Source: Allolobophora icterica
Taxonomy: Eukaryota; Annelida; Clitellata; Crassiclitellata; Lumbricidae
Assembly: GCA_963556255.1 (NCBI GenBank)
Contig: OY744604.1
Location: 77,454,736-77,518,735 of the forward strand
Direction: 5' to 3'
DNA length: 64,000 nt
Below the pieces are notes generated by a model, which saw only the letters and a list, made by a program, of their open reading frames with translations, searched no databases and was not told the DNA's origin. Position 1 is the stretch's first letter, and every line of letters begins with the position of its first letter. A program made the position numbers and the translations under genes. Positions 10,708 through 19,752 of the stretch are shown piece after piece.

Positions 10708-11889
10708 GGACCTTTGTACAGAGACTTCTGATCGTTGCTTCTATCGGCATTGTCAAGTGCAATTGCTGTAAAGGGACCTATATACTAGCATGTTTTCACA
10801 TGCTTGGTTTGTTGTACAAGTTGGATCTGACAATGCTCTAGGACCATGAGTTACACTATCGATTTTCTGTAGGAGATTTCTCAAAGGCACCTAGTTTGCA
10901 TGCAAAAACAAAAAAGCCGTTGCAGTGGTCTCCTTATCTCCACTTCGAGAACGGGAATAACACCTCCTATGTTACCAGTATTAATATTTGTGCTATTGCA
11001 TCAAACAACAAGCAATCTGTTCGTTGTAATTCCTTTTCGGCGGAGTAGATCTGATATTCCTCTTTATGGGTCTCCCACTGATGGACTGAAGTGACATGCA
11101 TATTTCGAACTGGATTCTGAGACAACTGTAATAATTATGATCTTCGGTTATCATATTCGGATAATATCGTCTTCATTTTGGCACTTGCACTCTAGTTTTG
11201 TCTTTCCTTCCATCAAAATATAACCCTGTTATGGATTCTCGTTCACTAGCTTGTAGATATTTTCAGAGTCTTGTTCTCTACGAATATTACATCTGTCGTT
11301 GACTTGCGATCTGTCATCTTACGCACTAGTCTAGCAGCTTTTAGATCAGAAACGTCATATCTGTCACATTCCCTTGCAACAGCACTGAGAAGTGTTTGCA
11401 TCTGCTACTGCTAGACCAGATACTGTTTCATCTCGCCTCATGTCATCAGGAACAATTAGTAAGAACTCCATCATGCGAGGACATGTCGGAAGCACTGTTT
11501 GAGACAATCTGAAGGAACTTCAAATACTGAACAGCTACTAGTTTGTTTTGCTTTTGGCTGTTTGGCTGGCATTCTTGCAGTCCACCTTTCAGTCTTCAAA
11601 ATATATACAAAAGACATCACCAAAATAAAATCACAATAGTGAAAAAACATCACATTGCAAGTATAAAAATTCAGGCCATCCATGCAATGAGTGTTTTTAG
11701 GGTGACCTTAGGGCACCTCAAGAATTTAACCAAATCCAGTGTTGTTTCACATGCAAGCTACTGTGTACACTGGACAACTTTTGCACACTCTGCCGATTCT
11801 GTAATCCTAACTTTATTTTTCACTCCACTCTACTGGTCACAGAGCAAACGGCTGTTGAAATCTCGTAGTGACTCATGCTTATCAAGTAT
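10708..11889. other. No recognisable gene
   Basis: Short open frames on both strands overlap around 11471-12013, but none shows a family signature and their composition matches the background. I see no repeat in this stretch shared with other parts of the window. Confidence 0.35.
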
Positions 11890-12015
11890 TCTGACTAGAG
11901 CACGCCGCGCCGACGCCGACATTTCATGGGCGCCGCCGCCGATCTTTGTTGAGGTTTCAATTGACCGGCGCGCCGCCGCTGACACTATCAAGTCGGCGCA
12001 GGGCTCTAGTTAGCA
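11890..12015. mobile_element. GC-rich MITE-like element
   Basis: The ends are an imperfect inverted pair: TAGAGCACGCCGCGCCGAC on the left and GTCGGCGCAGGGCTCTA on the right. The interior is dominated by GCCGCCGCC and GGCGCGCC words and is far more GC-rich than its flanks. I could not find an unambiguous target duplication. A second, less complete copy is at 6766-6850. Confidence 0.5.
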
Positions 12016-12139
12016 GGCATGGAATGTTGATTGTCTGCGTGCAGTGAATGAATGTTTCAATATTATTTTATTAATCTGTCCCTTACTGTATGCCTTCCAT
12101 CACACACCTGGCGCTACAGAAGTCAATCCTTACACAATA

Positions 12140-12388
12140 TCCATATACACACATACATACATACATACGTACATACATACATACATACATACATACATAC
12201 ATACATACATACATACATCCATGCATACATACATACATACATACATACATACATACATACATACATACATACATACATACATACATACATACATACATAC
12301 ATACATACATACATACATACATACATACATACATACATACATACATACATACATACATACATACATACATACACACACATACATAATA
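12140..12388. repeat. (CATA)n microsatellite
   Basis: About 60 tetranucleotide units, interrupted at 12168-12172 (a GTAC variant) and 12215-12221 (CATCCATGCATA). The long frames of IHTY or MYVC repeats in this stretch are artefacts of the microsatellite. Confidence 0.95.
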
Positions 12389-12389
12389 A

Positions 12390-13007
12390 TATAATTTAGT
12401 ACAGGTTTTAGCTGGGGAAGTAAGCACGGCAAGTCCTGCGTTGCACCGGCCCGTGTTGAGGACCTGACATTCGCCAATATGGGACAAGGGTGCTTTACCC
12501 AAACTTTTATTTACATGGCTGGTCTCATCATTTGAGATCATTACCTGTTCATATTTTTAAGTCTGTCACTGAACCGTACGTTGATATGAGTTTACCCAAC
12601 CTTTGCGTTGCTTATGGCAAAGAATATTTTTGCCCTGCGTCAAAATGCATATCGGAAATATCTTGATGATGCATTATAGTTGTATTGCATTGAACTGTGT
12701 CCTGTGCAATGTATTGTAAATAAATACGAGATATCAGCTCCCCCACCCATGACTGCAACCATAAACATTAAAGAGGCTGCGATTCCTTAACCAATGGTTT
12801 ATGAAGTGCGGCCTCCCTTCCAGGCGACGACTGTATGATTCCCAGTGCATAATGATGGCGGCGCTGCTGTTGTGATTAGATTCTAACAGAGATCAGATGA
12901 CGTATACACCAGGAGCAGAAATATGCCGGATTAAATCAGATTAGATTAGATTAGGCCTATTTTAGACTGGATTAACTAGATTTGAACTACTGACATGGAT
13001 TGAGTTA
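12390..13007. other. Left flank of the Polinton, no gene
   Basis: The stretch is AT-rich and ends with GATTAGATTAGATTAGG-like low-complexity sequence. A TGCCGGAT(T/C)AAA(T/C)C segment near 12930 recurs near 34900 and may belong to a short dispersed repeat. Nothing coding is seen up to the target duplication GATATG at 13008-13013. Confidence 0.45.
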
Positions 13008-13013
13008 GATATG

Positions 13014-13131
13014 AGTAGTAGCGCAACCACGCAATAACCACATGACGTCACGACCATCGTATGACGTCATCGAAACTATTGGAAATTCCCGCAGTTTCGA
13101 TCACGCGCCTGTGAGTCATGGGGTGATTACG
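13014..13131. repeat. Left terminal inverted repeat with CRE, kappaB and AP-1 type sites
   Basis: It matches the reverse complement of 28052-28186 except for a 17-bp segment found only in the right copy near its tip, plus a few substitutions. It holds TGACGTCA at 13043-13050 and 13062-13069, GGAAATTCCC at 13081-13090 (fits the kappaB consensus on the other strand) and TGAGTCA at 13112-13118. The 13132-13180 gap to the first gene holds nothing else I recognise. Confidence 0.9.
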
Positions 13132-13180
13132 TTGGTTTTATAACCGGTAGTTATAAAAGCTATGATTCATCCGAATCATC

Positions 13181-13882
13181 TTATTCGTGTGTGTAGAAAA
13201 GACGTCTTTGTCTAGCGAATCGATCGAGGACTATGACGTCGTTTACTTTTACCTGAATAGACGGCTTAGCTCCGATATAGATATTATCGATTCGAATATC
13301 GCAAACGACTTTACAACGCGTATTTATGAGCGTTTTAGGATCGATCGGCTCATCATCTGAATCGTAAAATCCCGTAATTATCTTAGGCGGCACATCTGGA
13401 TCTCGGGATTTTTCATAGGCAGTTAAAAGTCTCGGATATAGAGTAGGAGGTATATCGGAAAGGATTTTACCTTTCTCTTTCTTTCTGTAAAAAATATCCA
13501 TTTGATCAACATCCGCATCCATTTTGTATTTATTAACCGCGTCTTTCACATCGGCTTTTTTAAGATGTTTCTTTACTAGTTTTAAACACGATTCAAAAAT
13601 TTCAATCGTTTTCGCTTCGTCTTCGGTTTCACCAACCATTCTATCGTACATGTTTAATGGTAAAGAATACGAGTCTAAGAGACCCGTTTGTGAAGATTGA
13701 TTTTCTTGAATCCCATAAGAATACAGCGGAGGCGTTTTTATGGATATTTTGTCGATTGTCCCGTCGTCGTATTTGTACTTGAGAAATATACGTTGAAATT
13801 TAATTTCGGTGGGTGTAGTCATTTTGGTAACGTCTTCGAAAATAACATTATTTATATCAAAGTTTTTCCATGTGATTGCCAT
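13181..13882 (-). CDS. Probable ssDNA-binding-type protein of the Polinton
   Basis: I place the start at the internal methionine encoded at 13882 (protein MAITWKNFDINNV...), because TATAAAAG lies about 15 bases upstream. That is the spacing seen at other genes of this element; a longer frame begins at 13951. The 233-aa product has no membrane segment. Its C-terminal third (PPTLYPRLL..., then NIYIGAKPSIQVKVNDVIV) resembles a beta-barrel region of small DNA-binding proteins of large dsDNA viruses (the T7 gp2.5-like/DUF5871 kind), as far as I can judge by eye. If so, it would coat displaced single strands during protein-primed replication. It is the outermost gene at the left end and is intact. 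The family assignment is tentative; the frame is firm. Confidence 0.6.
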   Translation of the reverse strand: MAITWKNFDINNVIFEDVTKMTTPTEIKFQRIFLKYKYDDGTIDKISIKTPPLYSYGIQENQSSQTGLLDSYSLPLNMYDRMVGETEDEAKTIEIFESCLKLVKKHLKKADVKDAVNKYKMDADVDQMDIFYRKKEKGKILSDIPPTLYPRLLTAYEKSRDPDVPPKIITGFYDSDDEPIDPKTLINTRCKVVCDIRIDNIYIGAKPSIQVKVNDVIVLDRFARQRRLFYTHE

Positions 13883-13966
13883 AGTGTCTGCTTTTATATG
13901 AATATTATTTTCTTTAAATCGAAAATGATTTTCATTTTTTCGTAATAGCATTTCTGAATAATCGTT

Positions 13967-14928
13967 TCACAGCGTCATCAATGCTTCATTTTCTACCCAC
14001 GAATTGAAGGAGTCCGGGTACCCGAGCCATTTAACGAACGATTTCTTCCCACGTTTTCTAATCACTTTTTCGATCCTATATATTTCTTGAGTCGTCTTCT
14101 GTAGCTCCTGTTCATAGAATGAGCCCTGTATCTCCTCACCATTAGAATCGGTAATCTTATAAGTTGGTCGATCCGTGTATTGAACCTGGGATACTATAAA
14201 AACTTCCTCCGTCCATCTAGGGAGATATCCTTTCGAAAAGATATTTTTCTTTTTAGTTATTCTGACTTTATCTCCAACCGAGAATCTAGGGGCAACAGGC
14301 TGTGAGACCTCTTCGCCGTATAAATTCATAAATACAGTCTTTTCATTCGTTTTCATACTAGCCTTAACTGAGTCATTTTGATGGAAGAATGTCTTGTATT
14401 GTTATAATTACTAACCATTCCATCTAAAACATCGATATATCTTCTCGTTGAATTAGCCGTAAAGTACTTAAACATTTTATCTTTCATCGTCCTGTTCCAT
14501 TTCTCAACGACGCAAGGTTTTTCTTCGTTCACAGTTGAGTACAGCTCGAGCAAAGCCTTTACGTCTTTATTATAAAATTCTTTTCCCTTATCAACCCATA
14601 ATTTAACAGGCTTTCGTCCGCTCTTGAGTATCTTCACGAAGCCGCTTGCTGTAGATTTCCCACTTTTATCATTCAATGGCACGATCCACCCGTACTTGGA
14701 AAACACATCTATAACGGTTAATAGGTATTTCGCACCATCGTTATCTTTAGCGAATGCCTGCATATCTACTAAATCAGCCGCCCATATCTCATCTATCCCG
14801 CTAACGTACACTTTTCTCTTTCTAAAATGCCTTACTACGGGTTTATGTAATTCATCCGCGAGCTCGTCAGTCCATTTCAGCTCGGGCTGTAATTTTAAGC
14901 TTTTTTTAAACCTAACCCGAGACTCACT
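13967..14928 (-). pseudogene. INT: Polinton integrase with chromodomain, frameshifted
   Basis: This is a retrovirus-type DDE integrase that would insert the element and create the 6-bp duplication. Reading begins in an open frame without ATG (from 14928) and shows DELADELHKPV, then the core with WAADLVD (first Asp, about 14775), LWVDKGKEFYN (second Asp) and VVEKWNRTMK (Glu). Only 28 residues separate the second Asp and the Glu, against about 33-35 usually, so a few residues seem deleted. A one-base deletion near 14366-14372 moves the C-terminal part into another frame (13967-14356). That part has an SH3-like FSVGDKVRI segment and a chromodomain ending VKWLGYPDSFNSWV. The N-terminal zinc-binding part is not seen. 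Confidence 0.9.
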
Positions 14929-15416
14929 TTAGTTGATAATATAGGTTTCACTACTGCTCTTTCGATACGTTCTCGCAGAGTAGGAGTGGGGATGTTATTT
15001 AATTCGTTTAGCATCTGTCTGTCGGCGGCATTCCTGGCAGCGACGTCGGTGTGTCGATCGTAAGCCAAGTCGTGGTGATAAGCCGCGTTATCTACTCTGT
15101 TGATGGGGTTACTCCAATCTTTTGGAGTGCCATCGGGATTCAGTCTTAAATCTAATCTAGTACCGGGGCCGGTAAACTGATGGCCTGGTAAATGCATCTC
15201 ACCCGCGAATTTTGCCCACGGCAACTTAATACCGCTAGTAACCGAATTCAACGAACCGACTACATCTCCGCCTTTCGCAGCGGCTCCTTTTACTAATTGA
15301 GTTTTTGTTTTCCCACATACAACGCATACACCTCGTAGCATAGATCTCCCATTCTTAGCCACATCATCTTGTATATCTTTTGTTTCAGTCTGGCTTTTAC
15401 ATTTTAGACAATACAT
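14895..15416 (-). CDS. Zinc-ribbon plus phospholipase A2-like protein
   Basis: The 173-aa product has two parts. Residues 1-40 hold two CxxC pairs (Cys3/Cys6 and Cys31/Cys34), a small zinc ribbon of the DUF5679 kind. Residues 75-145 resemble the parvovirus VP1-unique phospholipase A2 domain. The calcium-binding loop is FTGPGTRL (81-88) and the catalytic dyad lies in HHDLAYD (114-120, His115-Asp116). In parvoviruses this enzyme opens endosomal membranes during entry; a like role here is inference. The gene is divergent from the ATPase gene, with only 35 bases between the two ATGs, so they share an AT-rich promoter (15417-15451). It looks intact and ends KKA, overlapping the open frame of the integrase. 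Confidence 0.85.
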   Translation of the reverse strand: MYCLKCKSQTETKDIQDDVAKNGRSMLRGVCVVCGKTKTQLVKGAAAKGGDVVGSLNSVTSGIKLPWAKFAGEMHLPGHQFTGPGTRLDLRLNPDGTPKDWSNPINRVDNAAYHHDLAYDRHTDVAARNAADRQMLNELNNIPTPTLRERIERAVVKPILSTKVSLGLGLKKA

Positions 15417-15451
15417 TGTCGATTTTAATATAGAACTTTTATATATTTAAA
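15417..15451. promoter_or_regulatory. Shared AT-rich divergent promoter
   Basis: This 35-base gap separates the start codons of the phospholipase gene (minus) and the ATPase gene (plus). It contains TTTTATATATTTAAA, which gives a TATA-like word facing each way. No longer 5' leader is possible unless transcripts begin inside the neighbouring gene. Confidence 0.5.
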
Positions 15452-16240
15452 ATGGAAGTGAAAGACTTAACGTGGAACGATTTACCGTCGAAAAGATTTA
15501 ATAACAACTTATTACCTAAAAGTATAAGAGGTGTAATAGTAGGAAAATCGGGATGTGGTAAGACCACGTTATTGTTAAACTTACTTTTGAGACCCGGATG
15601 ACTCGACTATAACAATTTACAAGTATTCGGAAAATCTCTATTTCAACCGGAGTACAAAATTCTTAAAAAGGCATTCGAAGAAAAACTACCTAAAGAAACG
15701 ATCATCGGACTGTTTGGCATTCGAGACGAGATAATGAGACGCGATATTTCTCCAGAATGCGTAGTAGAAGAGATAGCGAAAGAGTTAAGAGACAAGTCGG
15801 ATATCGAATGCAGATTTTACGAATCCGCGGAAGACGTGCCGGATCCGAGAGAGTTGAGCCGTGAAAAGAAGAATTTGATGATTTTTGACGATTTACAGTT
15901 AGAAAAGCAGAACAAATGCGAAACGTATTATATTAGGGGCAGGCATAGTAATGTGGATTGTTTATATCTCGCGCAGAATTATTTTAAATTGCCTAGACAG
16001 ACTATCAGAGAGAATGCAAACTTTTTTTGCTTATTTCCTCAAGACAGGAAGAACGTTGATCATATCTATAGCGATCACGTAAGTACGGACATGCCTAAAG
16101 AGGAATTCAAAAAACTATGCGAGGAATCGTGGAAACAACCGCACCAATTCGTAGTTATCGACTTAATGAGCAAATCGAGCAGCGGAAAATACCGACGCGG
16201 ATTAGACGAATTTTACATCCCCAATTCTGAATTAAAATAA
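15452..16240 (+). pseudogene. ATP: A32-like genome-packaging ATPase, one premature stop
   Basis: This is an FtsK/HerA-type ATPase that would drive DNA into capsids. The Walker A motif is GKSGCGKTT at residues 31-39 and the Walker B segment is NLMIFDDLQ. Codon 50 is TGA (15599-15601) just after RPG; the frame then continues without interruption to TAA at 16238-16240, giving about 262 codons, the usual length. The stop is one substitution inside an otherwise intact gene, so inactivation is recent or the base is an error. The ATG is preceded by TATATTTAAA. A methionine beyond the stop (15734) cannot restart a functional protein because Walker A lies before it. Confidence 0.92.
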
Positions 16241-16258
16241 TATAATATACTAGTAAAA

Positions 16259-17059
16259 ATGGAAGGACTCCTCGAGAAGATAGAGGCGAATACGGCACAG
16301 ACTGCGAGTAACACGGAACCGAAATCATCGTTTTTCATTTTAGTAGACAACGAAAAGAAAAGAACCGCACGAATACAAACGAAAAACAACCCCAACATCG
16401 AACTAGATAAAACCAAAAAGCACGAAATGGCTCTAGTCGATTTATATACTTATTACGTATTTCCTAACATAGACGCGAGCAACAACAACTTCCGGTATTC
16501 CCCGGATCATGGCGCGACGTGGATTGACGTAGATATTCCGGAAGGGTCCTATGAACTCGCGGATATAAACGACTATGTGAAGAAAATTATGAAAGAGAAC
16601 GGCCATTACGATGTAGGAAACAAAGAATATTACATTACGCTAGAACCGAACACTAATACGTTGAAGGCGGTGTTGACTATCGCTACGAATTACGACGTCG
16701 ATTTTAGAACCGCGAACTCGATTAGAACCGTTCTAGGTTTCGATAGTCGAGTATACATAGCTGGGTATAACGAATCGGAGCACATAGTGAACATAATGAA
16801 CATAGACATATTTCGAGTAACTAGCGATATAATCGGGGGTTCGTGCTCGAATGGATCGACGACGAATGTGATATATTCGTTTTTTCCTACCGTTGGACCT
16901 GGTTATAAGATCGTTCAAATCCCAACTAATTTAATTTATCTCCCCGTTACGATGCATACGATTTCATCGATGGAAACGAGACTTACCGATCAAAATGGAA
17001 AACTAATTAACATTAGAGGGGAAGCAATGTCGATCAAGTTTCATATTAGAGAAGTGTGA
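16259..17059 (+). CDS. mCP: Minor capsid (penton-type, single jelly-roll) protein
   Basis: The 266-aa product matches the Polinton minor capsid protein in length, position and sequence style. It has SYELADINDYVKKIM (about 98-112), a GFDSRVYIAGYNESEHIVNI segment in the middle and the strand-rich C-terminal stretch PGYKIVQIPTNLIYLPV. In the family it forms the penton at capsid fivefold vertices. It is complete from ATG to stop. It starts 18 bases after the ATPase stop, with TATAATATAC just upstream, and is followed after 34 bases by the pVI-like gene. Confidence 0.88.
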   Translation: MEGLLEKIEANTAQTASNTEPKSSFFILVDNEKKRTARIQTKNNPNIELDKTKKHEMALVDLYTYYVFPNIDASNNNFRYSPDHGATWIDVDIPEGSYELADINDYVKKIMKENGHYDVGNKEYYITLEPNTNTLKAVLTIATNYDVDFRTANSIRTVLGFDSRVYIAGYNESEHIVNIMNIDIFRVTSDIIGGSCSNGSTTNVIYSFFPTVGPGYKIVQIPTNLIYLPVTMHTISSMETRLTDQNGKLINIRGEAMSIKFHIREV

Positions 17060-17093
17060 AGACTATTAAAACTTTATCTTAGTTATATATAAA

Positions 17094-17720
17094 ATGACTC
17101 GATACACAGACGTACGCGTTAATATTTCAGACGGGCAAAAAATCAAGATTAAACGAGCGCTCGAAGCGGGAATCGATGGCGTTAGTATTAGACTATCTCA
17201 CGATGATCTGGATGGGGACCATGTTTTAGCTCTTACGGAAGCGCAACTTAATAAAATGAAGAAAGCTTACTAGGACGGAAAGGGCGCGACGATCAAAATG
17301 AGTAAAACGCAATTAATATATAACGCTAAAGTTGAAGGGGGTTTTATCGGAGCTATATTACCATTTCTAGCTACTGCTGGAAAATTTCTTCTTTCTAGCG
17401 TAATGCCTATTTTAGCACAAGGCGCTTTAAGCGGATTAGGTTCAGCAGCTACTTCGAAAATTATCGATAAAATAAGCGGATCGGGAGTAGTGTACGTTAA
17501 TAGAGACGGCCTGGCTTGTAAAGTAAGACCGGATGGAAATGGGTTGTATCTATCTCCGTGGTCGAAAGGCAGTACGATGGGAATGGGATTGTATATGAAA
17601 ACGGGTAGCGGGTTGTATATGAAAACGGGTAGTGGGTTGTATATGAAAACGGGTAGCGGGTTTCTACTAGGCCCTAATTCGCCTTTCCAAAATATTCCGA
17701 TTCTCGGTATGTTGCTTTAA
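17094..17720 (+). pseudogene. pVI-like virion protein with GLYMKTGS repeats, interrupted by TAG
   Basis: One reading frame runs from ATG 17094 (preceded by TTATATATAAA) to TAA ending at 17720, with a single TAG at codon 60 (17271-17273). The N-terminal part has a conserved-looking IKRALEAGIDGVSIRLS segment and ends LNKMKKAY before the stop. The C-terminal part starts MSKTQLIYNAKVEGGF, then has a hydrophobic stretch (about 17343-17430), a YVNRDGLACKV segment and three perfect 8-residue GLYMKTGS repeats (17587-17658). In family terms this fits the adenovirus pVI/pX-like membrane-active internal protein. ATG 17298 could in principle make a 140-aa C-terminal product. Confidence 0.72.
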
Positions 17721-17742
17721 AAATAATCCTCGTATAAATAAA

Positions 17743-18135
17743 ATGTCGGGATTCAACAGACCTATCCATAAATTTATAACGAGACCCACTCGTCGGATCG
17801 AAGTTAGAACACAACCGAAAGAGGTGCGTTGGACGTTGAAAAAAGTAACGCATACGCCCTGCAGACAACTGGGTGGACTAAGATGGGAGATTTTTGCGCA
17901 ACAACTGATAACGATTCAACCTAGAGAAACAGCTACAGTGGCGCTAGGACTAGGCGTTCGAATGACAAAAGGATCGTGTCTAGTTTCGCTTAGAGAGGAA
18001 ATCGAGGCGAGTCTACGAGATGGAATCGTTACCGGACAAGTAGAAGACATCGAAATTACTATTCAAAACGACTCGGATTCCGTAGTTAGTATAATCGAAG
18101 GCGATTCGTTTTGTTTCGTTAATTACCTAAAATAA
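17743..18135 (+). CDS. Small beta-barrel protein resembling the dUTPase fold without its active site
   Basis: The product is 130 aa. The middle and C-terminal parts follow the order of the trimeric dUTPase fold: a strand ITIQPRETATVALGLGVRM, a 'KGSCLVSLREEI' strand, a GIVTGQVEDIEITIQNDSD turn-and-strand, and a final 'IIEGDSFCFVNYL' strand. The catalytic motifs are missing: no PRSGLA, no Asp-Tyr-Arg turn and no C-terminal P-loop-like GFGS. If the fold is right, it is a structural or binding protein and not an enzyme. It starts behind CGTATAAATAAA and lies among virion genes. The frame is intact. The fold call is my reading of sequence pattern alone. Confidence 0.55.
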   Translation: MSGFNRPIHKFITRPTRRIEVRTQPKEVRWTLKKVTHTPCRQLGGLRWEIFAQQLITIQPRETATVALGLGVRMTKGSCLVSLREEIEASLRDGIVTGQVEDIEITIQNDSDSVVSIIEGDSFCFVNYLK

Positions 18136-18175
18136 TCGCAGTTTAAAAAAATTTATATCGCGTATTATAAAAAGA

Positions 18176-18745
18176 ATGGAGAAACTAGAGAACCCGCTGA
18201 AAAGGAAAATCGGTAAAGGCGCCCATGATTACCGATGGTCGGGAATCACTGAAATTCAAGATGAGATCGAGTGGGAACTCGAAAAAAGAGATATTCTAAG
18301 TGAAAAGTATCGTAAAGGCATTAAGCTTATCAACGTAGTAGACGGTATATCGACTCTAATCGCGTTGGGCTCGCAGGCTTCAGCGATCACGGTTCTGTCT
18401 ACTATAGTCGCGGCACCTATCGCGATGGTTCTACAAGGACTGGCGGTTGGAGCGGGTATTTTCGGTGTGATCGGGCGTGCGATAAACAGAAAGCTCGCGC
18501 TAAAGGTAGAGAAGCACGAAAAGATTAAAACGTTGGCCGAAGCAAAACTCAACACAATCAACGACTACGTCTCGAGAGCTTTGGAAGACGATGATATTTC
18601 AATCGAGGAATACAAGTTAATTCTAAGCGAACACGCGAAATTTAATGAAATGAAAGAAGAAATCAGAAAATCAGAAAATCGAGAACCTATAGCCGAGTCG
18701 TTGAAGGCCGCGTTTGCGAAATTTAATGAAAAACGTAAAACGTAA
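18176..18745 (+). CDS. Conserved Polinton membrane protein of unknown function
   Basis: The 189-aa protein has a charged N-terminal half with a helical EIQDEIEWELEKRD segment, then two adjacent hydrophobic segments at about residues 57-80 and 82-100 (ALGSQASAITVLSTIVAAPI, then MVLQGLAVGAGIFGVIG). A long helical, lysine-rich C-terminal part follows (VEKHEKIKTLAEAKLNTIND...). It resembles a recurring Polinton gene product known from cnidarian and other invertebrate elements, to my recollection, with no assigned function. An inner-membrane or membrane-remodelling virion protein is a reasonable guess. TATTATAAAAAG precedes the ATG. The frame is intact. Confidence 0.7.
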   Translation: MEKLENPLKRKIGKGAHDYRWSGITEIQDEIEWELEKRDILSEKYRKGIKLINVVDGISTLIALGSQASAITVLSTIVAAPIAMVLQGLAVGAGIFGVIGRAINRKLALKVEKHEKIKTLAEAKLNTINDYVSRALEDDDISIEEYKLILSEHAKFNEMKEEIRKSENREPIAESLKAAFAKFNEKRKT

Positions 18746-18868
18746 AACATAAACGTAAAAACGTAGAACGTAAAAAATCACGTTCGTCCCATTTCAATGT
18801 TTTAACGCGTATTCCAAAAACGCTTTAAAACATTATACCGTCTATTTAAAAAATATCGTTTTGTAACA
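18746..18868. repeat. ACGTAAA-rich spacer
   Basis: Just after the membrane-protein stop, the words ACGTAAAA, ACGTAAAC and ACGTAGAACGTAAA repeat five or six times (18733-18772), followed by AT-rich sequence with TTTAAAA words. It is the longest gap in the plus-strand block and may hold the promoter of the next gene. Confidence 0.4.
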
Positions 18869-19752
18869 TAACCGATCCCACCAAAAGAGACTTTATCGTT
18901 GAAGAGTTTCTAAAGTCGAAGAAAAGAATTCAACAGAATAGTTTAGATGATAAACTAGGCGATACAGGACTGCAGCGAGACTTGGTAAAGTTGTACAAAC
19001 CGATCGTCGACTCGCAATCGACGATATCGAAAGAACAAAACGCTTTGTTATCAACTATTAAGGAAAATTCAGCAGCTATGTCTAAAGCGCTAAAAGCCAT
19101 ACAGTTTCCACAGTATCCCTCGATAGAGGCTTACGAGGATCCTATAGAAGACGTTAGAAGGTTAGAATTAGGAGAGACGGCAACGAAATACTTGTCCCAA
19201 TACGCTTCTAATGACAAGTCAACCGATACGATGATCGGTATAAATTCTAAAGACAGGAAATTTTATATCGGAGACACACGCGTATCGATCGAGAACGACG
19301 ATATAACGGTCGGAGAGAAGACTTACGCCGGTACTCCAGGACTTTGGGAGCTACTGACGATGAAAAAACCCAACGATTCGATTTACGATGCTAACGATAT
19401 GTCCGATTACGCCGAGATTCTAGACGCGACGAATGCTCTGAGGCAAATTAACAATCCGAGTAAACCAAAATCGTCTAGAAGTGGAAAGTACAGAAACATC
19501 ATTAAACCGATATGGGAAGCGAAGTCTGGAAAACAGGCGGTGAAGGCGGGTAAAGGAGTCGTTGTAATTCCGCAAGATCCGAATGCTTTAGTAGAAATGT
19601 TAGATCTGCGTTTGGCTAGCCACGACGCCGGTAATACGGGAGTGAGAAACGAGATCGTCGGTATATGCGATGAACTATTACGACAAAACGTTATCGATAA
19701 AGAACGGTATAAAAAGTTAATGTTGCGATTACAAAATGCTTGTCGTCGCTAA
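18869..19752 (+). pseudogene. Conserved Polinton protein of unknown function, start codon lost
   Basis: The frame is open from about 18842 and reads DPTKRDFIVEEFL near 18871, but has no ATG before the conserved region, so the original start seems mutated. The rest is intact to TAA at 19752. Recognisable segments are TPGLWELLTMKKPND (about 19336), ILDATNALRQINNPSKPKSS (about 19420), then VVVIPQDPNALVEMLDLRLA and ICDELLRQNVIDKERYKKLM near the end. This combination recurs in invertebrate Polintons as I remember them, without a known role. Position between virion genes suggests a capsid-associated or internal protein. Confidence 0.6.

Noticed and set aside
11543..12013. 156-aa plus-strand frame
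   Set aside because: It runs into the GC-rich MITE-like element and has no domain or start context.
12044..12541. Long frames of IHTY or MYVC repeats on both strands
   Set aside because: They are translations of the (CATA)n microsatellite and are open in most frames.
15734..16240. An independent gene beginning at 15734
   Set aside because: It is the C-terminal part of the packaging ATPase after a premature TGA; it lacks Walker A.
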